Positions 33,720 through 45,534 of a stretch of DNA of 64,000 bases are shown here, piece after piece (position 1 is the first letter of the stretch; every line of letters starts with the position of its first letter). The DNA lies in assembly GCA_036346225.1 (NCBI GenBank), contig JARFIW010000500.1:4526001-4590000 (forward strand), read 5' to 3'. Under the pieces are notes generated by a model. That model did not search any database, was not told the origin of the DNA, and was given only the letters and a program-made list of their open reading frames with translations. Origin of the DNA: Platerodrilus igneus. Taxonomy: Eukaryota > Arthropoda > Insecta > Coleoptera > Lycidae. The position numbers were made by a program, and so were the translations under genes.

Positions 33720-34226
33720 TAATTTCTGACGCCCTGGCGTGGGTCCGTGATTTTTTTGTGATTAATTTTGGCTCCGAGTTTGTTTTAGTTAATTTTTGCT
33801 CCGATTTTTTTCTATTGTTAGCGCCTAAGTTCCTCCATGACCCGCATTTCCTCGGCCTGATACTACTTATCTTTTGTCCTTTACGCTCAATATTATTGGT
33901 GGGTTAATTTCAGATTATCGGACTTGTAATTTCGCTAATAACCTAGTCCATTGAAAACGCTGGCGCCCAAGATTTTTCTTTTTCTTCCTTTCTTTTCTGT
34001 ATATTTTGTTCTCCCCATCACGTCTAAAGTTTTTCTATTATTCTATAGCCCTATTCTAATTTCTATTTTGTTGTTTTGCGCCTATTGGTGTTCTTGAAGT
34101 TTATTTGTCGAATGTTTTAAATTGTCCTGTATTTGCAGCAATTTTATTTTCTTTTGGCTTTGCTCGAGTTACAGTTAGCCTTCATTTAGTTACTTTCTAC
34201 CAATTTCTTTCTTGTTCGTATTTAAA

Positions 34227-34860
34227 ATGACTTCTTTTTCAGCTTCCTACCAAGGTCTTCCTGTGTGGGAGTGGAATTTGAAATTTTCTGGTATCCTGAA
34301 CATTCTTACTGTACATGATTTTTTGAGAAGGGTCGAAGTCACCATGTATCAGAATCGCAGTTATATGAGTCAGCAATGGATTTGTTTGACTCTAAAGCGT
34401 TACCTTGGTATCGTGGTTACCGGCATAGGTTTTCTGACTGGAAGTCGTTGTTTAATTTACTAATTCAACATTTTGAACCTCCGGATTTTGTTTATAAGTT
34501 TGCTACTACTGAGGAATATACTTTGCTTCACATGACCGAGTTGTTAAGATTTCTTCGACGCCTACGAGTAGATCCGATACTTCTTCCGTACGTTCTACTG
34601 TTCTTCCTCCTAGTTCTACTTCAACTCGTCAGGTCGTATCCTTTAATTGCGACAAACCTGGCCATGTTTCGACACGTTGTACTCGTCCATTGCCATGGTT
34701 GCAGATATAAGGAAGTTTCTCGCCGCAACTGTCCAAACTGTCATCCTGCTCCTAATCGGTCTTCAAATAATACTTCAACTTCTGTTCTCATCTCTATTAG
34801 CCAAACGTTTTCTGCTTCTCACTCTACGTTCTCTTCTGTTCCTCATCCGAGTCATCCCTT
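34227..34860 (+). pseudogene. Gag of the LTR element, frameshifted
   Basis: The start is ATG 34227 (MTSFSASYQGLPVWEWNLKF). The capsid-like region has VHDFLRRVEVTMYQNRS and, one frame over, SAMDLFDSKALPWYRGYRHR, the usual D-L-[L/F]-x-x-x-A-x-x-W-[Y/F]-R capsid motif of Ty3/gypsy and related Gag. After a serine-rich linker, the nucleocapsid has SFNCDKPGHVSTRC, a CCHC knuckle whose first cysteine is serine, and then SRRNCPNCHPAP from a second knuckle. Shifts near 34370, 34550 and 34715 break the frame. In an active element Gag would pack the RNA. Confidence 0.75.
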
Positions 34861-35076
34861 CTTCGGCGAATACAGCTTCAAACAAAATTTCCTCCGTTTC
34901 TAGTTCTACATCCTATTCTACTCCTCCTTCTGCTCGTCCTACTTATTCACTCTCAGCCCAAACTGTGCCTCCACCACCATTACAACCCATACTTCGGATT
35001 AGTGACTTGCAAGTAGCTTCTCAAATGATTCTACCCAAGAAATTCCTGTCGTGCTGCAAACACACATGTCGCGGAA

Positions 35077-35710
35077 GTGACGATAACTTCTAATTTAGTC
35101 AGCGAAGGTCCTGTTAAAGTTAGGGAACCCGTAGCTATAATGCCTGTTGCTGTCATCGTCAAAGTTTTACCTGATCATGTTTCGTTACTTACTCTTACTC
35201 ATTTTTCTCATGCTGACAAAATGCTACTTGTTTCTGTTCTTTCAGCTAAGGTTGGTGAAATCCTAGCTGATGTCTTGTTATCTAATGTTGACGAAGGTCA
35301 ACGTGATTCTGATTTCCCATCTATTGTGGATGTAGTTCTCCCTGATGTTGTTTGTTTTTGTAAGGTTGACGAAATTCTACCTGGTTCTGTCTCTTTGTGT
35401 AATGTTACCGAAGTGTTATTGGATTCTGCTCCTTTTCTAGGGTTGATATTCCTGCAGCCAATGCTGTTTTCTTTCCTAACTGTGATACTTCTAGTACTCT
35501 ATCTAACGTCTTTGAAATTTTATCTACTTCTGTCCCTCTAGTTAACGTTACTAAAGTGTGCTCCGCTTGTGTTTTTCTTCGTAAGGTTGATTCTCGTACA
35601 GCCAATACTGTTTCTCTTTCTACTGTGGATATTCTGACAACCCATGATGTTTCCCTTTCTGCCGTTGACTTTCTTACCTCAACCCTAACAACAAACGACT
35701 TTCTTCCTTA
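35077..35710 (+). other. Repetitive reading frame with VDEILPG-type units
   Basis: A 154-residue frame (35077-35541) and its frameshifted continuation contain a degenerate unit of about 22 residues: KVDEILPGSVSLCNVTEVLL, NVDEGQRDSDFPSIVDVVLP, then similar DNA words (GTTGA, GATGTT) to 35700. This looks like an internally amplified segment downstream of gag. It has no enzyme motif, and its product, if any, is unknown. Confidence 0.45.
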
Positions 35711-36033
35711 ACTCACTTCAAGTTTTCCAAACTACCCTTGCCACCTCCTATGCCGCGTGTTGCAACTACTACACCCCCTGCTGTCCCTGTTTTGCGGAAG
35801 ACTGCCCAAAAGAGGCAGACATTATTCTACGCCCGTTCCGAACCTGAAGATATATGTCGACAAAATCCTAATGTCCTCGATCTTGTTTCGTTCTCTTTCT
35901 GGCGGCGTAAACACCTTAAACCCAATACCTAGTCCTCGTACCCCAGATTATGACGACTTTGCTTTCCTTCGGATATGATTTTTGGACATTACGATTTTGT
36001 TTTGTTTCCCTGTTTTACGGGGCTTTCTTTCGT

Positions 36034-36357
36034 TTTCTCCTTGTACTCCTTGCACCCGTGTTGGTCCAGGAATGGAATAGTCCCATAGAACGACCTGCCT
36101 GTCTAAGAGGCGACTACAGCGGTCCAACATATACACACATACACACTTTATACACCCCCAATCGACACCCACACACTTCATACATACACACCTACACCTA
36201 CACACTTCATAAACACACAGTTTTACTTGGTTCTCCTTCTTGGTTCTTCTTCCCTCTGTTCTCTCCTTATACTCCTTGCACCCGTGTGGGTCCAGGAATA
36301 GAATAGTCCCATGGTACGACCTGCCTGTCGTAAGAGGCGACTACAACGGTCAAACAC
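36034..36357 (+). repeat. Two direct copies of a ~97-bp unit separated by CA-rich sequence
   Basis: 36034-36130 and 36259-36357 both read CTCCTTGCACCCGTGT..GGTCCAGGAAT..GAATAGTCCCAT..ACGACCTGCCTGTC..AAGAGGCGACTACA. Each is followed by an ACACAC-rich microsatellite. AAGAGGCGACTA is a word I have seen in several arthropod repeats, which suggests a captured repeat. Confidence 0.75.
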
Positions 36358-36419
36358 ACAACACATATACACGCACGCACGTACACGCTCACACCTACTC
36401 ATACATAACTAAACTGGGA

Positions 36420-37208
36420 TTCTGTTTTATTTTTTTTTGTACGATTTTAGTTTTTTGTACTCGGTGTTGGTGTTATTCTTTTTGGTTTTTTTTCTCGTTC
36501 CTTTCGTTTCATTCTCCTTTCCCCTAGCTTTTTGCTTGTTTTCTTTGCTGTCGGTCCTGATACTAATTATGTTTCGTCCATGCACTCCTGTGGTAGGTGC
36601 TTTCTAGTCCGTCTTTCATTCTTCAGAAACCACGACTTAGTCGACTGTAGGACTAGTTAGCCTTTCTTTTCTTCGGTTCTTTAGTTTCGGCTACCACAGT
36701 GTGCAATACACAGTTTCCTTTTACCAACGTTCCTCTTCTTTTCCTCTCGTTCTCCTTTGTTGTCCCTTTGTTTACTTGAGGCTTGACATTTGGGTCCTGT
36801 GTTGGTCGGCACTGTTAGTTTTCTTCCTCGTTCCGTTTCTTCTTTTGAGGTTGATAACCTTTTCTGTTTCTTTTTTGCGAAACAACCGTCCGTTGACGAC
36901 TCCGCAGTGCCGAGGCCGTTCCATCTTAGTTCTGGTTGCTTGCTTCCCTTCATTCCTTCCTTTTTTCCTCTCCTATTATTGGTCCTTCGATCCGGACGAG
37001 TGTTCTTCTTTTTTTTATTTTGTGGTGTTTTTTTCCTTTTTCTGTTGTCTTTTGTGTTCAGTTTTCGTAACGAGTTTTCTTTTAGTTCTTAAGCGATTTG
37101 TTTTGTTTGGGTTTTTGTTTCTTTTTTTCTTTGGGGTTTTTTTTCTCGTTGTTTTTTTGTCCTGCCCACTCCCATTACTTTTGTTTTCCTACCGCGACCG
37201 TTTAATTT
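36420..37208 (+). other. Pyrimidine-rich tail of the LTR element
   Basis: Nearly 800 bp are strongly biased to T and C on the plus strand (runs such as TTTTTTTTATTTTG). The long frames across it (183 and 100 residues, plus, hydrophobic; 90 and 64 residues, minus, lysine-rich) are consequences of this bias. No protein motif is found. Confidence 0.7.
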
Positions 37209-37222
37209 GTTGGGGAGGGATT
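37209..37222 (+). promoter_or_regulatory. Polypurine tract before the 3' LTR
   Basis: GTTGGGGAGGGATT lies directly before TGTTACG of the 3' LTR and stands out as purine-rich in a pyrimidine-rich region. This is the usual primer site for plus-strand DNA synthesis. Confidence 0.7.
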
Positions 37223-37525
37223 TGTTACGTTTATTTTCGACAATGGATTTAGATGCGTTTTTTTGTGGTAGTTTGTTTTTCATTCGCCTAGCTTTTATTT
37301 CTATTCAAAACCCCATACTGTATTTTTACCTCGTTACAATAGTAACCTTAGTTAATTTTGTTTTGCTGTTTCGATAGAAATTTCTATATTTATGTTTTTT
37401 TATTGTAAATAGAAAATCATAGGCGATGTATTATTTTTGTGTTGCAAGCAACCGTTCCCATCACCGCATTGGTAGTTAGCCTGGGATATTTACGTTTTCT
37501 TTCGGCTACGTCATGGTACGTAGCA
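37223..37525 (+). repeat. 3' long terminal repeat
   Basis: Partner of 33416-33719. Followed by GCCG (37526-37529), the second copy of the target duplication. Confidence 0.9.
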
Positions 37526-40500
37526 GCCGTAACTCTTCACATTTTCATCTATTAGTGGGCACTACATTTGTTTTTCCAATGCTCCACTCGAAGGTACTAT
37601 ACATTGGTCAGGAAGCGAGTTTCTTTTACCTGGAAAATTTTGAATTTTGCTGAACCTGCTGGTCCAGGCAAGATAGGGATCTTTAACGTGCGTGTCAATA
37701 CTCACACACGGAACCTTTATTTTACCTCCAGTCCAAACGAGAGCGTATTTTTGTGAAAAATGCTCGCCTAGTATTTTTCAACTGACCACCTGGGACCTTG
37801 GGTATAATAGTCACACGCATAACAAATACGTCACGTAGCTGCCTGTTTTAGTGGGCAGCAGTTTCTACTTGTTTATTGCAGATTGCGTACCTAGGATTTC
37901 CTTCGGCCTCCAAAAGTGTAAGGTGTCTCGGTAATCTGCAGTAACTAATAAGGACACTTAGAAACACATTTAAAGTTTTCTTGTCTTTATATAGTAATCA
38001 TGCCTCGATGCCTCTATTCGTTTGGCCTACTTATCATTACCCTTGCTGCCGCAACCTTTCCCTTTTTTCTTCTCTTTACCACCACTTTTGTGTTCTTAAT
38101 TTAAAGTCGAAAGCCGTTAATTTTCATGTTAGGCGTATACATAGTTCAGGTTCTAAAAAACGGAAGTCTGCGCTCTAGTTAGATAACCTGTCAACGTTCT
38201 CGCTCACTATAAAGTGCAGTGTCCTGGAATCCGAAACAGCTGAACCTCGTTCTAGCCCGTAGGTTCTCTACTAAATAAAATAAATGAATTACAAAATAAT
38301 ATACCTAAAAAACAATTAAAGCTTAACAATAAGTGAACCTATCTTCTGAAGTTATCATTATTTTCTAGTCCTTCCTTAGTGTAAAATATGTAAAAAATAA
38401 TAGACGTTAGGTGGTCTAGTCTACTTTGCGTGACTTTAAGAGATAATCAACCCAAAAAGGTCTCAGTAATTTAACACTGACGAAAATTATGACTATACAG
38501 AATGTAAATAGAATGGACAGACAAACATCGAGGACATAAAGACCACATAAAAAATTTACGAGCTTGTCATAAGAACTTTTTGTTAAATCGTTTTGTTGAA
38601 AAGATGCACGATGCTAAAATTTTAATTTTTTTGCTTTGTTTTTGGATAAACCATTTATAAGCCAATACCTTGTACAAGGCGTTGCAAACAAAACTACTTT
38701 CAAACACTATTTTTTTAATTGAGGCTAGGTTTGTGGAAATAAAGTATCCGTTGGACGGTTAAAAGCTATTTTCGTGGTAGGTTGTTGTTTTTGAGCGTCA
38801 AAATTCTGAGATTTGGAAGTCCGTTGCTGTTTGCGTACACAAATATAAGGAATTATTGAAGGTTAACTCGGGTGTTTGTAGAATTTTGTATCGGTTAAGA
38901 ATTTGGTTTCGAGAAGCGTTGCGACGGTTTGAAATTTACCGAAAAGGCTAGTTTGTGTGGGGTGGTAAATTGTGAGAAAATTAAATGAAAAGGGGATATT
39001 TTGGTCTATATAAACACCTGTAAGTGGTGAGAGAGTTCTCTCTCTCTTTTTCTTCGTTTTTACTTGTCATCGACGTGAATACAAACATTAGTAAACGACA
39101 TTATTGTCTGTGTCGAACAAGTGTTTTAAGAGTTTAATTGATAACAACCTACACAAGTTGGTGTGCTGTGGTACCAACAGTCCAGTAAAGTTATGAAGTA
39201 CATTTAGACAAAAAAGCGAAGCTTATTAAAGCTATGTAAGTACGGACTACAGTTTACTTTGGTTGTTGGTGCTAGTTAGGCGTCCAAAGATGGAATAGAG
39301 ATTGTTTACGTATCGAGTTAGTGGTTTACTGATGGTGAATGGACCAGTAGAGGAGTTTGGGATGTTTTGGATGTGCTATAGATTGATAGTTAGAGAGATT
39401 TGAGTAGCTGATTGCCGACAAAGATGGCGTGAGTCAACTTGGGGGGTGGTTCCTTAACATGCAGTCATAGTCGAGGGCAACGTCATCGATGGTTGGATTG
39501 CAGATACATGTGCGGTGATGCTTTCTAGGTAACTGATTTTTATGAAAACATTGTCTTTTGAGTTTATTTGATGTGCTATGACATTTTGTGCTGTATGAGT
39601 GTATTTTCCTGAATTCTATGGACAAAAGAATTTATTATTAAATTTTTATAATTAATTATTTGAAAATATGTTTATGTAGGGATGATTATTTATAAAATAA
39701 TTATGTAATAGCTGTTTATGTACAAAGTAAAAGGGACTTTTGGTAATTGCTGTGCGAAAATTTGTACACGTGTTTAAAGGGCCTTACTGTGAGCTCATAT
39801 TAAGTCAGAGGTTAATGTCAGGTGTGGGGTTAAGCCCAGTTACTTTAAATAGTTTATTTGTCTGATGAGTAAAATTTTATCTAGCAATATATAATAAAAA
39901 TTAATTGTTTTCAAAACGAGGATATATGTAGTTTAATGGATGTGTGCCTTAATAATTGAAAAAGTTTTGGGTGTAGGATTTTTCTGTGTGAACAGAACAG
40001 TATTTAAGGCCAACCTAAGCAAGTGGCTTTCGTCCAAGATTGGCGTCCTAATAGTGGGGCTCGAATTAGCGTTTCAGCGAAGAAACACAGGGAAATTTCA
40101 GAGTAATATATATAGATGTGATAACGGCCACAAGTTGGGGGCCCCCAATGCTCTGACAACGGCCACACTTTGGACCGCTGTTTAATTATTAATATGACAA
40201 TGCTTGGCGTTGGACATCGCTAAAAGAGTGCTAAAATATTTCCTCTCACACAAAAGAATATTGAACATTTAAAGCATGGTTCCTAACAGGTACTTATTTA
40301 CCTAATTATCAAAATGTTCCTCACCTTATCTAAGTTTAAATTTACAGAACTCAGTTTACCTGACTTTGTTACCACACGCTTCTATGTTCTGTTTTGACAA
40401 AAAAATCCTTGACAAATAGTCTATTTAAAAATAATCAGAGTGATTCGAACTCTGGTCATAAACTTTCCTGGTAAAAACCATTACAAAAAAAAATTATATG

Positions 40501-42655
40501 ATTAAAACTTATTCTACCTTAAATTAAATGGCATATACTCAAATATCAGTTAAGAGTACAAACAAAAAAATCTATAAGTTATACTTGCAAAAATCTCAAA
40601 AGCGCTTATCCAATTTGTAATTACACAGTTTAAGTATCTTTTGCTTCTATTTTTAAATTGACCTTCAAACATCAGCTCACACGATTTGCCATATTATTTG
40701 AATCTCCATGTAGAAACATCAATTACTAAAATGCATCCTCGGTTTAATTATTTAATTAAATTTAAAACAACCTTTTATTTCAAAGAATTTTCCTTCTTCA
40801 TTGTATATTACAAAATCAAATAACTGCATTTAACAACTTCCATATCTATGCAGGTTACGTTTTAAGAATGACTATTTTATTCACTGTTACATCGTAATTA
40901 TTAATTACCGTATGCGTACTGCATACCTTAAAACAACTCTTCGCGTTTTAATCATATCGAATGAATGACATCGAATCCATTCATTGAATGCTTCTCTTTA
41001 ATAAAAGTTCCCGTTTATATACAATTTATTTTGACTACGTCAGTCTTTTAGATTGTACGAGTTCCGTATGGAACCTAGTACACCGTAATGATGCAAGATT
41101 TCTAGGAATTCCTTAATTTATTACCTCACTAGCGTGACTTATTTCATAATGACGTGCGCTGTATTTGAGGTTAGAAGTTGTGATGTTTTTCCATAATTAT
41201 TTCATTCATTTTTATTTTATGCAAAAAAATACTCTTGTTAAAAGATAATAAAATACATCAAATGTAGGATATTGATAGTTATATAAGACTTGCCAAACCT
41301 TCGCTAATATACAATCTCAACACTTTCCTAAAAAAAGAACAAAGGGCCATACCTCTCTACTTTCACTTAAATAAATATCAGTCAAATTTAGGATCTGATT
41401 TATGTAACAACTTGTTGTTAATTTATGCCCTGGGTAGATGTGATAATACTTCCAGAGTATACAGCATTGGAAATGGTTCACCACTACAGTTGGTAAAAGA
41501 CAACCACACTTTCAAAAATCTGTGTTGCTTCGTAGTACAAATACTTCAAATGACACCATTCGTGAAGCTGCATAAAATGCTTTAACTTTAGTTTTTGGTG
41601 GAACATCAAATTATGTACTAACTTCACTCCGAGTATGCTTTTTGACCAATAAATAGTAGGAAAATTAACATATTTGAAACTAGATAACATTACCTCAACT
41701 GAAGCAGCTGCTCAATATCAATTTTACAGATGTATTGCCAGATGCAGCAACTGTTATGTTAAAATATCGATTCAAGGTTATGGGGATGAAAAGAGACTGC
41801 ATGACAACTGACACCGTGACAACCGATCTGCCAGCAGCATCACAACTATTGATCATTTTGAAATGTAGTTGCAAGAGTGATTATTTTACAAAATGTTGCT
41901 CGTGCAAGAAAAATAGAGTACCATGGTGAGTTACTTGTGCTAACTGTAAAGGAGCAAGACGTAGTAATTCAAATTGTGTCGTGGACATTTATGAATACAA
42001 TAAAAATCGGCTGTAAAACATTGAGTTGGTAAAGTGAATTTATGTAAACAATAACCACATCATTTATGCCTAGATGTATATTGAAGATGCAAGAATAGAT
42101 TTGAATGTTTCGTAGCCAAATATTATTTTAAGATCTTATACCACTACACTCCAATTGATTTTAATAGATAGTGTTATGTAAAAATAATAAAATTATGTCA
42201 TCGCTCCTACATTGTAAAATAAGGCGTCTTTCTGCACCGCAATGGTAGCTTCCGATTGTTCAAACCCCCTAGTCGTTTTGCAACAATTTTTTGTTTGTAA
42301 AGAAAAAAATTGCTAGTGCAAACAACTTAGAAGTATAAAGGCAAGATAGAAAGGAAAAAATTGAAAAAATTTGCAACAATATTTGTTTGGAAATTTAGGT
42401 AGATTCTCAATTTTAATGGTACCTGGTCCCATATGGAAAACAACATGCGAGTTGTTATTTTCTAATTTGGTTCAATTACAAGGTTAAGCTCAATATTTTC
42501 TACCCACACTCATGTAGAAATCTATCCAGCTGCTTTGAAACTTTGTAGAGTCATAAATAGCAATTTAATTTTCCAAGAGTCCGTGTAAACGCCTTGTTCA
42601 AAATTGGGTTAGAACGCCACTCTTAATTTCAATTTTATTCATTTTAAAGGGTCAA
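37526..42655. other. No recognisable gene
   Basis: About 5 kb with no reading frame that I can match. A TATATAAA box at 39007-39014 followed by GAGAGAGTTCTCTCTCTC could be an isolated promoter of a lost element, but no LTR pair or gene accompanies it. Confidence 0.4.
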
Positions 42656-42659
42656 GGTT

Positions 42660-44638
42660 TTGTTTTGCGATAAACTAGGCGGTATTATCTATCACTGGTT
42701 TTGCACGGACACTCCTTTCGAAGCATTCGGCCAGTGCGGTCATGTATTAAAACATAATATCATACAATATACATTTTGGTGTGTGTTACTATGCTACTAC
42801 ATAATTCCGTCGGCGGAGATGTTGTTCTGGTTTGGATGCTGCCAACCACTTCCGTAGAAGCCAACAGTATGAACATTAAGGTAAGTGCATGATCGTTGTG
42901 CAAGATGGAGATGTGTAATTATTTAACTACAAACCATAACTTTTGCTATAAGGACGAATGCAAAGAAAAGTGTAATATTATAGTTGACAACGGTAAAACT
43001 GTGGGAATTGATTGTTTAACATGGTTAACGACCAATGCAAGAATTAAGATATACAACAAATTTGTGTGTCAGATAACAAGTCCTGGTGTTAATAAACAAC
43101 TTGGCAATCATATACTAGATTTTTTACGTTGTCCAGATGTACGTTTAAGGGAAACATTTGCGTCTACTTTGGCCAAAAAACATGGTATTACGCGATTGGA
43201 AGCGACAATATACAACTGTACAATTGGAAGCTATGTCAGTGCGGAACGGGTGTATAAACCCTTAAAAGACTGTTTAACCTTATTGGAAGATAGTAAGTTA
43301 TACTTCCTAAAGGCACCAATGTACTCGGTACCACTTGCCAAAATGTGGAGTAAGCTATCGGACAAGCTACAAAATAGCTGCTGTTTAGTGTATAATAACC
43401 TACTACAGTACTTGTATTGGGGAATGGCAATACAAAGAAATTGACGGGGTTGCAAATTAAGTTGTCCGAAAAACCGGAAGAAAGAGACAAATTGATAAAG
43501 TATGTGCTTTCGGCTTTTAGTTTTAACTATTTACCTGTAAATTATTTGGAGATAGTAGAAGAGGAAGATGGCCAAGATAAAAATGAAAATCTTACACAAG
43601 TGCTACATTAAAGCAGGTAGTACATATTTTACACAATCTGCAACACCATATTCTACAATTCCAAAAGAAATAGTCATTTCGGAATTGGGGTTGATAGATA
43701 CGCCTAACATTCGTCCAGAGGTTGTACGACGACGCGTGAATATTGGCAGTAAACTCTATCCGTTTACGTTAAGGAAATTGCCTCATTATGCACGCCATAC
43801 GCTGTAAGTGGAAGAAAAATACAACTGGAATTATAGGAAATGGGTACAAAAAAGCGAAAGTTGGACTACATGGAAAACACTGCGACAATACGAGAACAAT
43901 ACAAAGATGTGTTAGACAAAGAACATCTTATTAGAGAAAATGAGGAAGAATTAAAAGATTATTTTATGTGCCGATGAACTGACTTAGATACATCCGGTTT
44001 CTACAAGCTGTATGCATTTGTGGTTAGTAAAAAAGACTATTTTAGTTATGTAGCCGTCCTTGCGAAAAAGGATGGTACTAAATCCGTATACTTTTTAAAA
44101 GGTTATTCTAAAAACGTATTCTTAACGTTTCTTAACCTTGGCGTACACCACAAGCAAAGGGGTTCCGTTAAACATTGTATATTTGCCTAGTAAAGAACCT
44201 TTCGGATTATTTAAAATCGAGGGTCTTACAACCTATAACAACCATATATTTCCAAAAGTGGTGGACATGCAACTACACGACAGTGAGTGGGAGAATAAGG
44301 ATTTCCTCCAATACCGACAAGAAGAAGTCGATCAAGCTAACAAGATACGTATGCAGGATATAATGGGAGAGCCGCGATTAAAAGATTGTCACAAGCTGCA
44401 AGAATTACACGAAGGAATGGATCTGGTTGTCGGTGGAATAAAAGACTTTATATATAGAAGCAAACTTCGGTACATTTTGCAATTCGAAAACCTAGACGGT
44501 CTCTATGTATCAAACTACTGGCTAGAAAAGGAGATAGAGGACTTGGGTGTCGATTTAAATTTTAAGCTGCGAATAAAATTAGATAAAATTAAAACCACTC
44601 CAAACAAACATAAAGAATGGACTGTCTTCTGTGTATAA
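42660..44638 (+). pseudogene. Orphan Polinton-associated protein, copy 2 (more complete)
   Basis: This is the second copy of the gene at 11740-13329, and it extends further upstream. The open frame 42896-43444 has TWLTTNARIKIYNKFVCQI, SPGVNKQLGNHILDFLRCPD, KHGITRLEATIYNCT and VPLAKMWSKLSDKLQNSCC. A 1-nt deletion at about 43421 precedes LTGLQIKLSEKPEERDKLI. Then follow NIRPEVVRRRVNIGSKLYPF, a frameshift at about 43770, stops in the charged helix, YFLKGYSKNVF and the C-terminal frame 44138-44638 ending KHKEWTVFCV. The upstream frame 42660-42857 (AFGQCGHVLKHNIIQYTFW) may be its N-terminal part. Expected length is about 570 residues or more. The frameshifts differ from those of copy 1, so the shared residues reflect an intact ancestor. 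The Rep-like reading (IYNK, then TRLE) is an inference only. Confidence 0.65.
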
Positions 44639-44715
44639 CTTTGTATTAAAATTAAGTTTAAATGACTCCATGCTTGGTATTAAATATTTTTAAATTTTGT
44701 TATGTATAATATCAG

Positions 44716-44721
44716 AATAAA
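44716..44721 (+). promoter_or_regulatory. Poly(A) signal AATAAA after orphan gene copy 2
   Basis: Same position relative to the stop as in copy 1 (about 77 bp downstream). Confidence 0.6.
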
Positions 44722-44789
44722 CATTTTATAATAGTATTACATTGTTCTTTATTTATAATGGCTATGACGTCACCACAAAATAGCAGTCG

Positions 44790-44950
44790 CACAGAGAGGG
44801 GTGCGCATGGGCAGAGCACATGGGCTGGGGTGTGTATGGGCAGTGCGAATGGGCAAGGGTACACATGGGTAGGAGCGCGCATGGGCCGGGTGCGCATGAG
44901 CAGGGGTGCGCATGGTCAGGGGTGCGCATGGGCTGGTATGTGTCTGGGTG
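44790..44950. repeat. GC-rich minisatellite of GCGCATGGGCAGGGGT type
   Basis: Roughly ten imperfect units of 15-17 bp (GTGCGCATGGGCAGAGCACA-like words) form a sharp GC-rich island in AT-rich DNA. Long frames on both strands across it come from the repeat and are not genes. The matching position after copy 1 (13430-13500) lacks the array, so the expansion is specific to this locus. Confidence 0.85.
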
Positions 44951-44954
44951 TACA

Positions 44955-45125
44955 CTAGGGAAGCAGAAGTTAACAGTCACCAAGCATCTAATTCTTTATT
45001 TGGGTGGTAAGGAGTACTTGCCGGTGTATGTATCCGGAGTAAAAAACACGATTTGTACACGCAGCTTATTAATAAAATTAGTTCATCGAGCAAAGATGAC
45101 TAGCGTAACGTCAATCTACGCATGA
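44955..45125 (+). CDS. Small unknown reading frame (KLTVTKHLILYLGGKEYLPV)
   Basis: Past the minisatellite the plus frame continues GKQKLTVTKHLILYLGGKEY and then VYVSGVKNTICTRSLLIKLV to a stop at 45123. The first block recurs at 23452-23540 (KLTDIEHLILYLGDIEYLPV) and, damaged, at 47164-47215, so it belongs to the Polinton-like family. The frame has no start of its own apart from the repeat-derived ATGs, so it is probably the tail of a longer gene. Function unknown. Confidence 0.35.
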   Translation, partial: LGKQKLTVTKHLILYLGGKEYLPVYVSGVKNTICTRSLLIKLVHRAKMTSVTSIYA

Positions 45126-45399
45126 AGGGCATAAAGATCTAAATCTAAGATAGTTGTTTATATTTGTATAGATTTTGTAAATCTATTGTATATATCAGTC
45201 TTAAGATTCCATAATTTTTAAGTTCTTCCTCCACCTTCTAAATCTTTCCTGCTTCTATCCTGGTTGACAGAGTATACGTGTTATCTCCACGTGGTGTTCG
45301 CGGAACACAGCGGTTTTAGATTTCTCAGAAAATGGATGGTTAAAGCATATGTCTTGAGAAGCGAAAAAATGTTTTAAAGATGGAGTTAAATAAAGATGG

Positions 45400-45534
45400 G
45401 CAAAAATTAGAGATTTGGGTCTTTAAAAGGCATAACTTTGTATGGGGTGGTCCTATTTAAAATCTATTTACAGATTTGGGCTCCTTAGAAAAATCTAATA
45501 TAAGTTGATACCAAACAAAATATAGTTATCTTAA
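45400..45534 (+). repeat. Arm-like sequence inside the Polinton-like locus
   Basis: GAGATTTGGGT, AAAATCTAATATAAGTTGATACCAAACAAAAT and a TTATCTTAAAAGA word match the block GAGATTTGGGTAGCTGAGAAAATTCTAATATTAATTGATACC that builds the arms at 20346-26326, but with many changes. An old arm fragment therefore lies next to the polymerase C-terminal piece. Confidence 0.5.

Larger units (their letters stand above)
33416..37525 (+). mobile_element. LTR retrotransposon with gag but no visible pol
   Basis: Two direct long terminal repeats of 304 and 303 bp start TGTTACG and end CGTAGCA. GCCG flanks the element on both sides (33412-33415 and 37526-37529), a 4-bp duplication as in Ty3/gypsy elements. A purine tract precedes the 3' LTR. 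Between them lies a frameshifted gag followed by repetitive and pyrimidine-rich sequence. No protease, reverse transcriptase, RNase H or integrase motif is visible in the 3.5-kb interior, so this is a non-autonomous or internally deleted copy that must have relied on proteins supplied by a relative. Confidence 0.85.

Noticed and set aside
36701..37252. 183-residue hydrophobic open frame, like a membrane protein
   Set aside because: It lies in an 800-bp pyrimidine-rich tract; long T/C runs give leucine, phenylalanine and serine codons in all plus frames and few stops. No motif or conserved structure.
44712..44983. Several overlapping frames on both strands rich in His/Pro/Cys/Ala
   Set aside because: All are readings of the GC-rich minisatellite. 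Only the part beyond 44955 (plus) matches something seen elsewhere.
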